From: Rhypophila decipiens
Lineage: Eukaryota > Ascomycota > Sordariomycetes > Sordariales > Naviculisporaceae
Reading direction: 5' to 3'
Assembly: GCA_033297075.1 (NCBI GenBank)
Contig: MU858077.1
Location: forward strand, 225,041-289,040
Length of the DNA: 64,000 bases
In this document: positions 47,301-57,628 of the stretch, in pieces
How positions within the stretch are numbered: position 1 is the first letter of the stretch
Layout of the letters: every line of letters begins with the position of its first letter
Translations under genes and position numbers: made by a program
The notes under the pieces: model-generated
What the model was told of the DNA's origin: nothing
Database searches by the model: none
What the model saw: only the letters and a program-made list of their open reading frames with translations

Positions 47301-49032
47301 AATGCTGCCCATTCGCCGCAACCTCTTGGATGATAACGTCTCGGACGAAGAAATGGAGCCCAAGCATTGCTTCGTGATCCTGGAGCCTTTCAAGATCTCG
47401 GCTCTATCATCAAATATAGTTGCCATGGCATACAATCTTCCGGCCATTATTCACAGGATGGAGGCCACTCTTATTGCGCTAGATGCTTGCATGCTTCTCG
47501 ACCTGCACATTCGGCCGGATCTGGCCCTGGAGGCAGTCACCAAAGACTGCGATAACTCCGATGACCATTCTGCCGAGAGAATCAACTTCCAAGCAGGAAT
47601 GGGCAACAACTATGAGCGACTGGAGTTTCTCGGAGACTCTTTTCTCAAGATGGCCACGTCGATTTCCATCTATAGCCTAAGGCCCGGAAACGACGAGTAT
47701 GCGAGCCACGTTGCCCGCATGTTGCTGATTTGCAACAGAAACCTGTTCAACAATGCCTTGGAGGTGAAGCTAGAGGAGTATGTTCGTTCGACAGCATTCA
47801 ACGGCCGGACATGGTATCCAGACGGACTCAGGCTCAAAAAAGGAAAGAAGACAGACCTCACTCTCCGGCATACACTTGGGGACAAGACAGTTGCTGACGT
47901 CTGCGAGGCTCTGATTGGGGCTGCCTACCTAACGGCGCAACGCGAAGGCAATCTTGATCTGGCTGTAAAGGCAGTCACGGTGATGGTGAAGGATAAATTA
48001 CACAACTTGAAAGCCTACTCGGAGTACTATGCATTGTACACACTCCCCGAGTGGCAGACAGCGCCATCGAATGCGTTCCAAGCCGCCCTGGCAGAGCGAA
48101 TCTATCAACAAATGGGATACAAGTTCAAGTATCCACGCCTGGTGCTGTGTGCATTCAAGCACTCGACGTATCCTCGCGAGCTGGCGCCGGTGCCGAGCTA
48201 TGAACGCCTCGAGTTCCTCGGTGATGCGCTCTATGATATGGCCTGCGTCGACTATCTCTACCACCGATTCCCCGGCAAAGACCCCCAGTGGCTCACCGAG
48301 CACAAGATGGCCATGGTCTCGAATCAGTTCCTCGGCTGCTTGGCAATTTCTCTGGGCTTTCACCGGTCAGTCATGTCAGTGACTGTGATCGCGGACAATA
48401 TTCGGGAGTACGAGAGCAGGATCATGGAGGCTGAAAGAGAAGCAAAGGATGAGGCTGTCGCTGCTGGGAAGTCTGAAGACGATTACGCGCGGGACTTTTG
48501 GGTGAATTGCCAGAAGCCACCCAAGGTCCTCGCCGATGTGGTCGAGGCCTATATCGGCGCGATATTTGTCGACAGCGAGTACGACTATGGCACGGTTCAG
48601 GAGTTCTTCAACATCAATGTGCTACCTTATTTTGAGAATATGGCGCTCTATGACACGTTTGCGAACAATCACCCGGTGACATTTCTTACGAACATGATGC
48701 AGACCAAGTTTGGCTGCACCGAGTGGCGCCTTTTGGCCTCGGAGATGAAGAACGTGGAGGATGAACTTGGGTTGGATGACAGTGGAGCACCCCGGGTTGT
48801 ATGCGGGCTGACGGTCCACGGGAAGACAGTCTCTCATTCGGTTTCGGAGAGCAGTCGATATGGAAAGATGGCTGTTGCCAAGAAGGCGCTGACGCAGCTC
48901 GAGGGTATGGGTGTTGGCGAGTTCAAAAAGGAGTATCAGTGTGATTGTGGTTCGGCCGGGAAAAAGTTGGGTGCGGAAGTCAAGACGACGCCCGAGAGCG
49001 AGGAGGTTCTGGAGCACGGGACTGCGATCTAG
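44323..49032 (+). CDS. DCL1: Dicer-like endoribonuclease DCL1
   Basis: Dicer cuts dsRNA into small RNAs for RNA silencing and meiotic silencing. This intronless gene encodes 1569 aa, the usual size for fungal Dicers. The domains in order are: DExD helicase with Walker A DTGSGKT (143-149) and DEAH box (256-259), helicase C with SVGEEGLDIPDCNLIVRFD and QSRGRARQ, Dicer dimerisation domain (about 610-720), a PAZ-like region, RNase IIIa signature YERLEFLGDSF (about 1100), RNase IIIb YERLEFLGDALYD (about 1294), and a C-terminal dsRNA-binding region ending with CDCG. The dsRBD and Cys motif favour DCL1 over DCL2. Both RNase III signatures keep the catalytic Glu and Asp. Its presence suggests working RNA interference. 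Confidence 0.92.
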   Translation: MALSLSPSVQADLMELDGLDFSASHSSTTEPLHLDGGGDAESDDGQADDGEEEGVKRWLVNEAPQPRKISEKKRAAMAAWDQWIEDNQENLDKDSTKQVTNVYQSANSIVRGFENRKIITSPREYQLELFERAKERNTIAVLDTGSGKTLIAALLLRWTIQNELEARARGEPKRIAFFLVDKVALVFQQHAVLKSNLDYPVAKFCGEMLDSVVSHKDFWAQVFEDNMAVVCTAEILYSCLHHSFIRIDQINLLVFDEAHHTKKNHPYARIIKDFYSAAKDAGEKLPRLLGMTASPVDSQVDPRQAAAELEGLLHSQIATVADPALLQRTLCRPKREIVIEYGPRPRDWTTPLHQSLVLKLANNARFRKNIEYARTTAAELGCWAADRYWQLLFAPDDTMKLPAQTQTPLLGESVIGQIRDHMVGQIRDAHEMVCEHDFSTPALSKEFLSDKVIKLISVLRDQFSGGAAEICIVFVKQRTTARLLADLLQQPGIKIHGVEVGVLVGGGRTESEYHSSKVSYRDQVVTISKFKSGELKCIFATSVGEEGLDIPDCNLIVRFDLYDTLIQYIQSRGRARQAESIYVHMVEQGNLAHRRKIVQNQVNENALRKFCEAMPADRKLNGNTLNMDYFLRKETGQKQYTVPETGAKLNFKQSLVCLDRFVASLPHPPEASQSADYSVSPVAGGFQCEVTMPSNAPIRSALGGVFRSKAVAKCSAAFEMCLALVGGKYLDDHLQPIFTKQLPAMRNARLALSSKKKGEYGMRMKPNLWSRLGFPHELYATVLTLTNPGSLWHSSCPLLLLTREPVAQLPDFPLFYGTRRCSHVHCIAFPKPIAVSQETAQGLLAFTLRVFEDVFSKEYDATPDKLPYFFAPTRADHGFDFASVEELHDIVDWVTVEFVRANERVEYTFQEPDDFFQDKFVADPWDGGRKLFLRKRCYDLKPTDPVPDGIVPPRHRAWRTCKNHDILNYSVSLWSKSRARMSVRDNQPVVEAEMLPIRRNLLDDNVSDEEMEPKHCFVILEPFKISALSSNIVAMAYNLPAIIHRMEATLIALDACMLLDLHIRPDLALEAVTKDCDNSDDHSAERINFQAGMGNNYERLEFLGDSFLKMATSISIYSLRPGNDEYASHVARMLLICNRNLFNNALEVKLEEYVRSTAFNGRTWYPDGLRLKKGKKTDLTLRHTLGDKTVADVCEALIGAAYLTAQREGNLDLAVKAVTVMVKDKLHNLKAYSEYYALYTLPEWQTAPSNAFQAALAERIYQQMGYKFKYPRLVLCAFKHSTYPRELAPVPSYERLEFLGDALYDMACVDYLYHRFPGKDPQWLTEHKMAMVSNQFLGCLAISLGFHRSVMSVTVIADNIREYESRIMEAEREAKDEAVAAGKSEDDYARDFWVNCQKPPKVLADVVEAYIGAIFVDSEYDYGTVQEFFNINVLPYFENMALYDTFANNHPVTFLTNMMQTKFGCTEWRLLASEMKNVEDELGLDDSGAPRVVCGLTVHGKTVSHSVSESSRYGKMAVAKKALTQLEGMGVGEFKKEYQCDCGSAGKKLGAEVKTTPESEEVLEHGTAI

Positions 49033-49853
49033 TTTTGGTTCATTTTCTTCTTCTATTTTTGCAGACTGTATTCTTGACTATTTGCTCATCGTTTGTGAGT
49101 GGATGCAGTGGTCAAGGTATCTGGACTGTCAAATTTCTTTGCGGTTAAAAGGGGTCAAGTAAACAAATCAGCGGGGAACATGGCAACGGTTGCTGTGATT
49201 AGCATTTTGGTAACCCATAGAGTTTCTACGAAAGAAAAGAAAATGGTTATGCCTGATTTGCCTCTATAATGACGCACAAAAAGAACATCTCTCAATCTGC
49301 GATTTGTCAGCAGCAATAGAGGGCAGTTCATCTTTTCGATGTCAACTTTTCCAGCGCCGAGCAGCTACAATATTTCGTTTTATACCATCTCCGTAAGTGC
49401 TCTCAATCTGTCCATACAGGAACTCTGCAGCATTGATTCCATTCAACGTACATGCGTTTAAAGGAGCGAGTGGATCAGTTGCTTTGTGACGAAGAATGGG
49501 CAATGTATTTTGAGTTTAGGGGGGTGGAAGTTGATGTTGATGTTGATTGTTGACCCTGGCGATGAGACTGTAAACGTTACCGTGAACTTCGTGATTTCTA
49601 TATTGCTGGCCAATGGCTGTAATGGTTGCTCTCATCGTTCCTTCCCTTTCTCCAAGCGCTTTACGCCTTCTTCACTCGTGTAAGTTCTTCCCCGGGTGCG
49701 CATCGTAAACTCACTTCAATCCTCAAATTATTTGAAACACACACGAATGAAAGAAAAAAGAGTCGCCACATGCAATCATCACCACTTCTCCACCAATATA
49801 CAAGTATATTTTCCTCTCTACCTACAAATACAACATCTTGTCTGCAATCCTTC
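49033..49853. other. Intergenic between DCL1 and zinc-finger gene
   Basis: About 820 bp with the DCL1 3' UTR and the next gene's leader. I see no feature beyond AT-rich stretches. Confidence 0.5.
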
Positions 49854-50938
49854 ATGGCGATCATCTCGGCGCCCAGCAGCGCGCAATACTTTTGCTGCGG
49901 CGCATGCCCCCAGACTTTCTCCCAAGGCTGGGAGGCTCGAGACAAACACTGCGATGCGACGGGACACGACAAGCCACAGTTTGAATGCGCGCGCTGCCCC
50001 GAGTGGTTCGCATCTCAAGCCGAGGTCGACACTCACATGGAGTCTGCAAACCACTGGCCTTACCTGTGCCAATTCTGCGACCTCAGTTGGCCTATCGAGG
50101 ACCAATGCGTTGAGCACGAGACCGAGGCACACCAGGAAGAGGATCAAGAAGCCCCATCTGCCATCCTGAAAGAGGTTCCTCCTCAACCGGTGACCCAGAC
50201 ACCTCTTACTGCGTCAGAAGCAACCAAGCCTCAGGGTCTTGTACCATGTGGTATTTGCAAGCGTTTTTGTGCCTCCAAAACGGCCTTGAGAAAAGCAAGT
50301 AATCTGCCATTGTAAATACCTTTGCACGCAATTCTTCACACAGAATCTAACACTACTCTCCAGCATCTGCGAGAGGACCATGGCCTCATATACAAGTGCA
50401 GAGAATGTCACGCGCAATTCGAATTCAGAGGAATGCGAGGGCTTCGTGGAGTGAGTGGACCTGATCCAACTATGCTCCAGGAGAAGTACTGATCCCGTCT
50501 TCTTTCCCTCAAAACAGCACTATCTGAAGGCTCCAGACCACGGAGCAGACTGTCCTTATTGCAAGAAGAGATTCGGCTCAGCATCAAAACTCTGCGGTCA
50601 CCTTGAGTATGGAATGTGTCCAAAGGCGCGACATCTCGACCATTTTGGCCTGTACCGACATATCAGGCTCAAGGACCCGTACCAGAAACTCACTATCCAA
50701 CTGCGTAAGCCACTCTCTGATTGACTCAACTCCGCCTGCTTCAGGGAGAAACAAGAGCGATAGGCAAGTCTGAACACGACAAGACAACGAGGCTAATTCC
50801 TTTCTGTTGCATGTAGCGGACTGGGATGGCAAAGTCCTTGCAGGCAATGCCAGGCCCTTCTTTTATCACTGCCCGACCTTTGGCTGCAAGAAGAAGTTCA
50901 GGACCCTAGTCGTCACCGCCTGGGTTGAAAAATGTTAA
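49854..50938 (+). CDS. C2H2 zinc-finger protein (4 exons, one GC-AG intron)
   Basis: Exons are 49854-50294, 50364-50450, 50518-50704 and 50817-50938 (278 aa). The first intron has a GCAAGT donor, needed to keep the finger CGICKRFCASKTALRKHLREDH intact. Fingers visible in order are CGACPQTFSQGWEARDKHCDATGH, CARCPEWFASQAEVDTHMESANH, CQFCDLSWPIEDQCVEHETEAH, then CGIC...H....H, CRECHAQFEFRGMRGLRGH and CPYCKKRFGSASKLCGHLEYGMC. The protein ends in a decayed last finger: CPTFGC is followed by VVTAWVEKC, with no His. Such finger strings occur in fungal proteins that bind nucleic acid or protein; the function is unknown. The terminal decay may be a real truncation or an extra unspliced intron. Confidence 0.75.
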
Positions 50939-51930
50939 AAAGCATGGACGTATCGGTATGGGATATCCGTATAAACAAACAATGATCTCAGGGGCGTTGC
51001 GGCGTAGCAACAAGGTGGGATCTTGGCGGCCCGCACTACTGGAGGCTAGATCTGGGCTCCGAGAGGCAGCTCCACAGCGATTGGTATTGGGTACGGAAGA
51101 GTGTCGGACTGGATGGTGGTTGATTTACGGGATGAGAGATTTGTATGATCGTTGTTGCAAAGACTGGTTGATTCATTGACGGATTCCTCAGTAATGGAAG
51201 CCCATTGGGAAGCTGTTCGGCCATGGAAGCTTTAAATATCGAGCTGCTGTGGTGCATTGTACATACCGAGCGGTACTCCGAGGAATGGCTTTCGAGCAAG
51301 AGGGGGGTGAAGCTTCCAGCAGCAGCTTCCCCGCTGCGGAGTGTGCGGGGATGTGGGGGATCCGGGAAACGGGGCCCACAAGCACGCAGGCTCTCTCACC
51401 AGTGACCTGGACAGCTTTCTTCCAATGTTAACCCGCTTTTGCTATCCATCGTCGGCATTTGTGAGGGGTGTTCTCTCTGTTGGAGTAATCAGGGTCTCAA
51501 ATTGAACGGACCGTTGAAAATGATTACGCCTACAGTCTGCCGCTAGCTACATACCTAGGTACATGTACCACGCATAGTAAATAGCCCCGTATAGGCTGAT
51601 TGATGACGGGGTGAAATCCTGAGGTACCACACACGGGAGCTCCGTCTCTTATAAAAGCTCGATTGACTTCCGGCGCTCGCTTGCCTGTTGGTGTTCCCCG
51701 CCAGCTCTTCTTTTGCCTCTCTCATGATTGTGCATCGCTCGATTGCTGCTGGTGCTGCTACTATTAAGATTCTCGATACATGCTCACAGTCACGCTCACA
51801 GTCTTGTCTTCTTTCAGCCCGCCTGGTTGATCGATCGTTCTCCTCATTTTCGGCTTCGTCTCGCGGGGATAACTACGAGGGAAGACTCTTGTTACAAGCT
51901 AGGAGAAGAATATCTACAACAACGCTGACG
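50939..51930. other. Intergenic between zinc-finger and FAH genes
   Basis: About 990 bp. I see no gene. A clear TATA box, TATAAAA at 51650-51656, lies about 275 bp before the FAH start, with a C/T-rich leader after it. Confidence 0.5.
51650..51656 (+). promoter_or_regulatory. TATA box of the FAH-family gene
   Basis: TATAAAA precedes a pyrimidine-rich leader and sits about 275 bp upstream of the ATG at 51931. Confidence 0.55.
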
Positions 51931-53120
51931 ATGGCTCCTTTCAAACGTGAGTTTTTGTCTCGATAGCGTCGGCTAAGCTGGCATGTCCTGGCGGAATAAC
52001 ATGGACCGGACTGGGCGGAGAAAGTCGAGAGCTGCAGGCAGGGGACAGAAAATCGGCCTACCTACGAACAGGGAAAAGCCTTGAGAGAGACGGGGGGATA
52101 ACCAGCTAGCTAGCTACCAAGCTCGCACATACTCAATCCATGCGCGCGGGACAGGATTCTCAGCTAACTCGATGGAATAGGTATCGTCCGATTCGTCCCC
52201 AGGGGAAGCAGCGACAAGGTCCTCCTCGGCGAGCCGACCGATGAAAAAATTGACGTCGGCGCTGCTGTCCGCAAGGGGGAGGATGTTACGGTCAACCTGT
52301 TTAGCGGTGACTCCGTGCTTGAGCCGGGCAATCCCACGGGCGAGACGGCTGTCATTGGCAAGGTCCTTGCCCCTCTTGCGAAGAAAGAGGTCGGCACTAT
52401 TCGCTGTATTGGGTTGAATGTCGGTTTTCTTCTTCTTTTTCTTTTGCCGCTGGGAAGAAGCGAGTGAGAAGCTTGCTAACATGGAGAGTGAGTAATTAGT
52501 ACAAGAGGCACGCCGAAGAGGCGGGCATGTCCATCCCTGATATCCCGACCGTCTTCCTCAAACCAGACACCTGCCTGGCAGACCCCTGGCCCGCACCGAC
52601 CATCATCCCCAAGCACACCATCGCGAGCGACTCGGCCGACTACGAGTCCGAGCTGGCTATCGTCCTGGGCAAAGAAGCCAAGAACGTCTCCGAGGCCGAC
52701 GCATTGGACTACGTCCTCGGATACACGGCCAGCAACGACATCTCGAGCCGAGCGTCCCAGTTCGCCCAGACCCAATGGTGCTACTCCAAGGGGTTCGACG
52801 GCGCCTGTCCCATCGGCCCGGTGCTCGTGTCCAAGGAGCTGATTCCCGACGTGGGCAAGTTGAGGCTTAGGGGCCTGAAGAATGGCAAGGTCTTGCAGGA
52901 TAGTCCGTTGACGGACCTGATCTTCTCGGTCCAACAAATCGTCAGCTTCCTTTCGCAGGGCACCACGCTCCCCAGGGGAACCGTCATCATCACGGGCACT
53001 CCCGCCGGTGTCGGGTTTGCCAAGAAGCCTCAGGAGTTGCTGCATGATGGGGATGAGTTTATCGTCGAGATTCAGCCGTATGTCGGCAGTTTGGTGAATG
53101 TCATGCAGAACGAAAAGTAA
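51931..53120 (+). CDS. Fumarylacetoacetate hydrolase family protein (3 exons)
   Basis: Exons are 51931-51946, 52181-52419 and 52500-53120 (291 aa). Exon 1 encodes only MAPFK plus one base. The junction restores RIVRFVPRGSSDKVLLGEP. The second junction (GLN|YKRHAEEAG) restores the family's CIGLNYKKHAEEA-like block; its donor is GTCGGT and its intron contains a TTGCTAAC branch site. The catalytic domain shows YESELAIVLG (metal-binding ExE), GYTASNDISSR (metal-binding Asp) and GTVIITGTPAGVGF. FAHD-type enzymes hydrolyse or decarboxylate acylpyruvates, oxaloacetate or ring-fission products; the exact substrate cannot be read. There is no catabolic cluster around it. Confidence 0.9.
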
Positions 53121-53627
53121 AACAACCACTCGTAACATTTCAGGATTTTGTTTGTCGGTTAGTTAGATATTTTGTTGATATGGGCACCACCATTTTCCAG
53201 TGCACCTGGACCACAGAGTGATTAGGAAGAGTATCTATATCAAAGTCATCCGTCCATCTCTCCAACCAGCCAGCCAGCCGTCACACTCATCCTCACCAGT
53301 TCAGAGTAACTCCTCATCCCTAATTAATCAAGTCTCCTGTTTAATTAGCACCCAAAATCTCATCCAAATGCTCCTCGATATAAGGTACGGTACCAACCTT
53401 CTGCTGGCAAACACAGTTGCCGTATTGGGTACCACGTCCGGGGTGGGTAGTGAAAATAACGTCGTCTACCAAGGGAACTAACCTTGCTAGACAAAGACGG
53501 GATGCTTTGGGTACTTTGAAGAATCTTGGTTCAGGACGGACAGATGCGAGAAGTCAGGAATCCGTCTACTCACCTTGATGAAGGACTGGAGGCAGTCAGT
53601 TATCCTCGATCAAACAGTCTCGCAAGC

Positions 53628-53676
53628 CCCTCAGCCCTCAGCCCTCAGCCCTCAGCCCTCAGCCCTCAGCCCTCAG
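53628..53676 (+). repeat. (CCCTCAG)7 heptanucleotide tandem repeat
   Basis: Seven perfect head-to-tail copies of CCCTCAG in an intergenic region. They make overlapping open frames that are not genes. Confidence 0.95.
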
Positions 53677-55713
53677 GCCTCCGTCGATCAAGGCTGGGAC
53701 TTCGTACCCGAGGAGGACTTCCCATGTCGACCTGGACAGTGTTCCTGTGTCTTGACTTACCGTATATCGTGGATCTGCAGTCAGGCATGTAAGATTCGAG
53801 ATATCGGCCAATACCAATGCAGCCCTGGCACACACAACTGTTGATGGAGGGCACGATGCCGCAGGGCCACACCCTGAACTGCGGAGTGCATCAGCCTACA
53901 GTAAGTAGGTGATATATCGAGTGCAGACGGCGCAGCTGACTGACATCCGTATTCGCTTTGAGATTTGGGATGGATGTGTGGTTCGTGTAGATGAAGAAAT
54001 CGGCCAAGTTATGAATTTGCCATGTACCGAGAGGAGAGACTGAGAGAGGGGAAGAGGATGGTTGCAACTCTCCACCGGCTACTCCTACGACGATTGGGAT
54101 CATAGGAGGTGGGGTGAAACGGAACCGAGGAAAGAGGAAAGAACTTAGTGTTATCCGCGACTTCCTTCCCAAAATAAACTCGTGATAGGACTGGGTGCGA
54201 CAATCCATGAATGGGTCCCCCACGTTAGATAAAGGCATCATGCGTGAGCAATCTGGAAGGAAGGAAGAAGAGTGCTGCAGGTCAGGATTCCCATTTTTGC
54301 CTTATCCGGTCGCTGTGACCCCCGGGTCCCGGAGAATGAAGCCATCGTGAACTGATTGGTTTCGCAGTGCGGAGTGAACAGTCGGGTTGGTTGTTGTCAC
54401 CTGCAGCACAGAAAGGAGACGAATGAACCAAAGCCAAGGTCCTCGAGGGGCGGCTGCCGAAGGTGGCAGGCCAGTAGGCAGGCCAGTGTATTTGCACGCC
54501 GCCATACAGTTGTCGGTTGACTCACAGATGCACTTCGCTCCTACTACCAAGGAATAATACCCTCGGTGATATGATACGGTGGGAATGGAACTGGAAAGGA
54601 AGGAAGTGCGGCAATGGGCGGGAACCAAGCTTCATGGAGTATCCGTAGTTCCGGACAGCCGGGTTATCAAGTTCCTATCCCCGTACTGATAGCGAATGGG
54701 TCACTACTCACCAAGTACCCTGTAATACGGCTAGTGCGAATCTTACCAAGCTACATGTACTATCTTTGCCGAGCAAGTCGGATAACACACGTGGTTGTGC
54801 TCTTTAATCAGGGGAAGAAAATTCTATCCATTGAACTTGCTATGCCGGATATCCAGACGATCTTTACAAGACCCTTGGCAGGGTCTGATGATTAGCGGAA
54901 AGCCACGAGGTAGTGAAAGCATACGTCCCAAGGGCACCAAAACAAGTCCCCACACTACTTGGAGAGGAAAACTCATGGTTTGTTTTTGTCTGGCATCTTG
55001 CTGTATCCGTATAGGACGCGTAATTACACCAAATTTCAGTTCACATTCTATTGTACCGCTCTATCGCTCGGGATGTTCGCCTCCCCCTGGAGCCGTTTTC
55101 CCCCACAAGCAACAACTTCAAAACGTCTTGCGTCACTCTCTCCAACCATCAGCCAGGAAAGAAGAGAGAAACCCTTTTTTCTTCATTTCCCGCCTTCACC
55201 GTTGTAGACTCGCGGGCGGAACATGGCCCCATTGTTGCGTCAGATGTACAGTACGGTCCCCGGTAAGGATATCGAGGTGGGTAGAGAACAAGACCTGCAC
55301 GAGTGTGATGAGAGAACCATGCATCCGGACCTTGTCCATCAACAAGGGGCACCAGAAATCACGACAATGGGATGGTTCTTACCCTGTCCCCTGGTTTGTC
55401 AGGTACCGTGTTGCACAGCTTAGTGGAGAAGTGCAGTACCTTACTGAGTTGCTGGTATTCTAGTTGCCTGATTTCTTTGACAGACCGTTACCTGGCTCCC
55501 GTCTCCCGTCGCCGTGTCATGCCCATGGCGGTGTTTCTCCCGATGTCAATCCCTTTTTCTCACACCCCACTGTTTCTCATTTCCCTTTTCGGCGGTGAAC
55601 ACAAGCGAGCCGGATCGGATCGCCTCTCGTCTGCTTGCAGATTGTTCCTTCACTTCTCCCGCAACTTAAGCCACCAAGGGCAACGACGCCTTCCTTCCCA
55701 GCTGAGAGCCAAA

Positions 55714-55720
55714 TATATAA
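55714..55720 (+). promoter_or_regulatory. TATA box for the 40-aa peptide gene
   Basis: TATATAA at 55714-55720 is followed by a C-rich start region and a leader of about 300 nt that contains no ATG before 56047. Confidence 0.55.
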
Positions 55721-56046
55721 GGAGCCTCCCACCCTCGGTCCCTTTGCACCCTTCCTCGTAGTAGAAGCACCCAACTCATCACCTGCTCACATCTTGAACT
55801 CTAACTTCATACTTGACCTCATCCTCCATACTGGCAACATCCGAGTCCAACCCAAGCACTCTCCACTGTTACTCCTATCAAGACATACTTTGTCTTGCGG
55901 CTTCGTACTTCCTTGATCGCTCATCAGTTCTGGCACCCTCCGACCTTGCTTCGGCACTCTTCCGCGAGTCATCGGCATCATCTTCCCCTCCCCAAACAAC
56001 TCTTGAACCATCTTTCTCCCCACATCTCGCCAAGGTCTTGGACAAC

Positions 56047-56169
56047 ATGGCCGTCAAGGAACACCAGCCTCTGGTCAACCACTGCTGCTCCTTTTGTTGC
56101 AGAGCCATCGATTTCGGCACCCATGACTATTGCCCAGGGAACTCTCATTGTGCGCGTTGCCCTTACTGA
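56047..56169 (+). CDS. Probable 40-aa Cys-rich peptide
   Basis: The first ATG after a clear TATA box sits in CAACATGGC, an ideal fungal start context, and opens a 40-codon frame beginning MAVKEHQPLVNHCC. Seven Cys lie at positions 13, 14, 17, 18, 29, 35 and 38, with His at 12, 26 and 34. They form two CxxC pairs (C14-C17 and C35-C38) that could hold a zinc ion in a small zinc-ribbon-like fold. There is no signal peptide, so it is not an obvious secreted effector. The upstream 300 nt is C/T-rich and free of ATG, typical of the leader of a well-expressed gene. The frame stays open upstream without an ATG, so a longer product is unlikely unless splicing adds one. The function is unknown. Confidence 0.55.
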   Translation: MAVKEHQPLVNHCCSFCCRAIDFGTHDYCPGNSHCARCPY

Positions 56170-57628
56170 AGTGATATCAAAATCAACTTTATGCCTGTCC
56201 CGCCAAATCGGAATGACTGCATGAAATGAATCCCTTGACCACATGCACACCTCTCCACGTCCGACTTGCTCCCTAACCTCAACACTGCGACAAGGAGCCG
56301 CCCCCTCGCCGGTCAAGCTGTGGAGTCTCGAGATGGCATACTGATATGGCGTCTGATCTCCATGTTGCACCACGACCTCTTGTCGATCTCCAAATATACC
56401 GGTTTGAAAAGTTCACACTTCTGGTTTCGATGTTCTGCCAATCCTTAGCGCAAATTCCAGCTTGTTCTTCTTTGCTCTTGCCCACCGGCCAGCAGCAGTT
56501 GGCCTACTCAACCATCTCCGTCTATATCTCAACCTTTCAGTCGGATATTGTCTTCTCGGGACTTTTACCATATATATGAGCCACCAAACATCTGGGGCTT
56601 GTGGCGTGTTTGAGACACCTGCAATTCCAATGCCCTGCATGCAAGGCTAAAGCGGCTATAAGCGGCCGGACGCTTTCGTTGAGATTCACTCTCCTCACAA
56701 TTATCTATAGCAACCGTGCCACCCACCGTTGTTTTTTCACGACAAGGTTCCTTTTACTTTCTTGGCGTTCTTCATGACATTCGGTCACTGGGCTCTCTCA
56801 TAGTGGATCTTATCGGCGACCTATGTGCTTTGGTATTTCTCCGTGGCTGCCGGTGTTGCTTTGGGCTCTGGATGGGGGATACATCTTTTTCTTGAGCATT
56901 GCGTCAGGCAGGGCTCTCTGTTTATCATCGTTTACACCAGTTCAGGGCTAGGCACGGCGATATGCTGTTGTAGCGTTAGGAGCTACGGGAGCAAGGGCAC
57001 TGCTCGGATGTTAGTTGTACAAGGGACAGGACATTGGTGGTCTCTCCGTATAAGACTCGAAATTTATTCATCGGAGTTCGGGATTCTCTTAAAGCAGCAT
57101 AAACATAGCTCATACTTGCTATTTTTATACTTTGCACCTTCTTAGAATAGTACTAACCGGCTAGGGAACTGTCCTTCCCGCCTATTAAATACGGAATGTA
57201 ATACCCCCCAAGCCAGTGATGTTCCCGAAACGCCATGCATCTTTTCCTAAAAGTAGTATCATTCCGCACGCAACCTCGTTTCATGCAATCAACGTGCTGG
57301 TCTGCAGCAACAAGCTACGAGCATTGATAAACATCAAAGATCATTCCCGCCCTTTCGTTCCGCATGGGTAACGAGTGTGAGAAGCCGCGGGGAAACAATC
57401 AACCTCCCCGCCTCTGGTTTCACCAAACCGACAACACTTGGTAAAGACTCGGACTGCATACACACAAGAATGCGGAGTGAATACACCATCGTACAAGGGT
57501 TGAATAACGCGCCTTGGTATCATCACATCGCTGACGCAATTGTGGTCCGACACTTGCTGCTTGTTACCCCATGTCCGTCCTATTGTTTGTCCCTTATCCA
57601 GGGGATGATACATAGCCCATTACGTGTA
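56170..57628. other. Intergenic between the peptide gene and EXO70 (convergent)
   Basis: About 1.46 kb. The first part probably holds the 3' UTR of the peptide gene. Otherwise only short frames without recognised features. Confidence 0.5.

Larger units (their letters stand above)
53121..56046. other. 2.9-kb gene-poor interval before the Cys-rich peptide gene
   Basis: No convincing gene. Present are a seven-copy CCCTCAG microsatellite at 53628-53676 and, at the end, a TATA box and ATG-free leader for the 56047 gene. Confidence 0.5.

Noticed and set aside
37567..53120. Secondary-metabolite gene cluster (FAH hydrolase, zinc-finger gene, unknown protein nearby)
   Set aside because: There is no backbone synthase, oxidase set or transporter. 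The neighbours are housekeeping genes and DCL1.
53628..53676. Internal telomeric repeat
   Set aside because: The unit is CCCTCAG, not the fungal CCCTAA/TTAGGG repeat.
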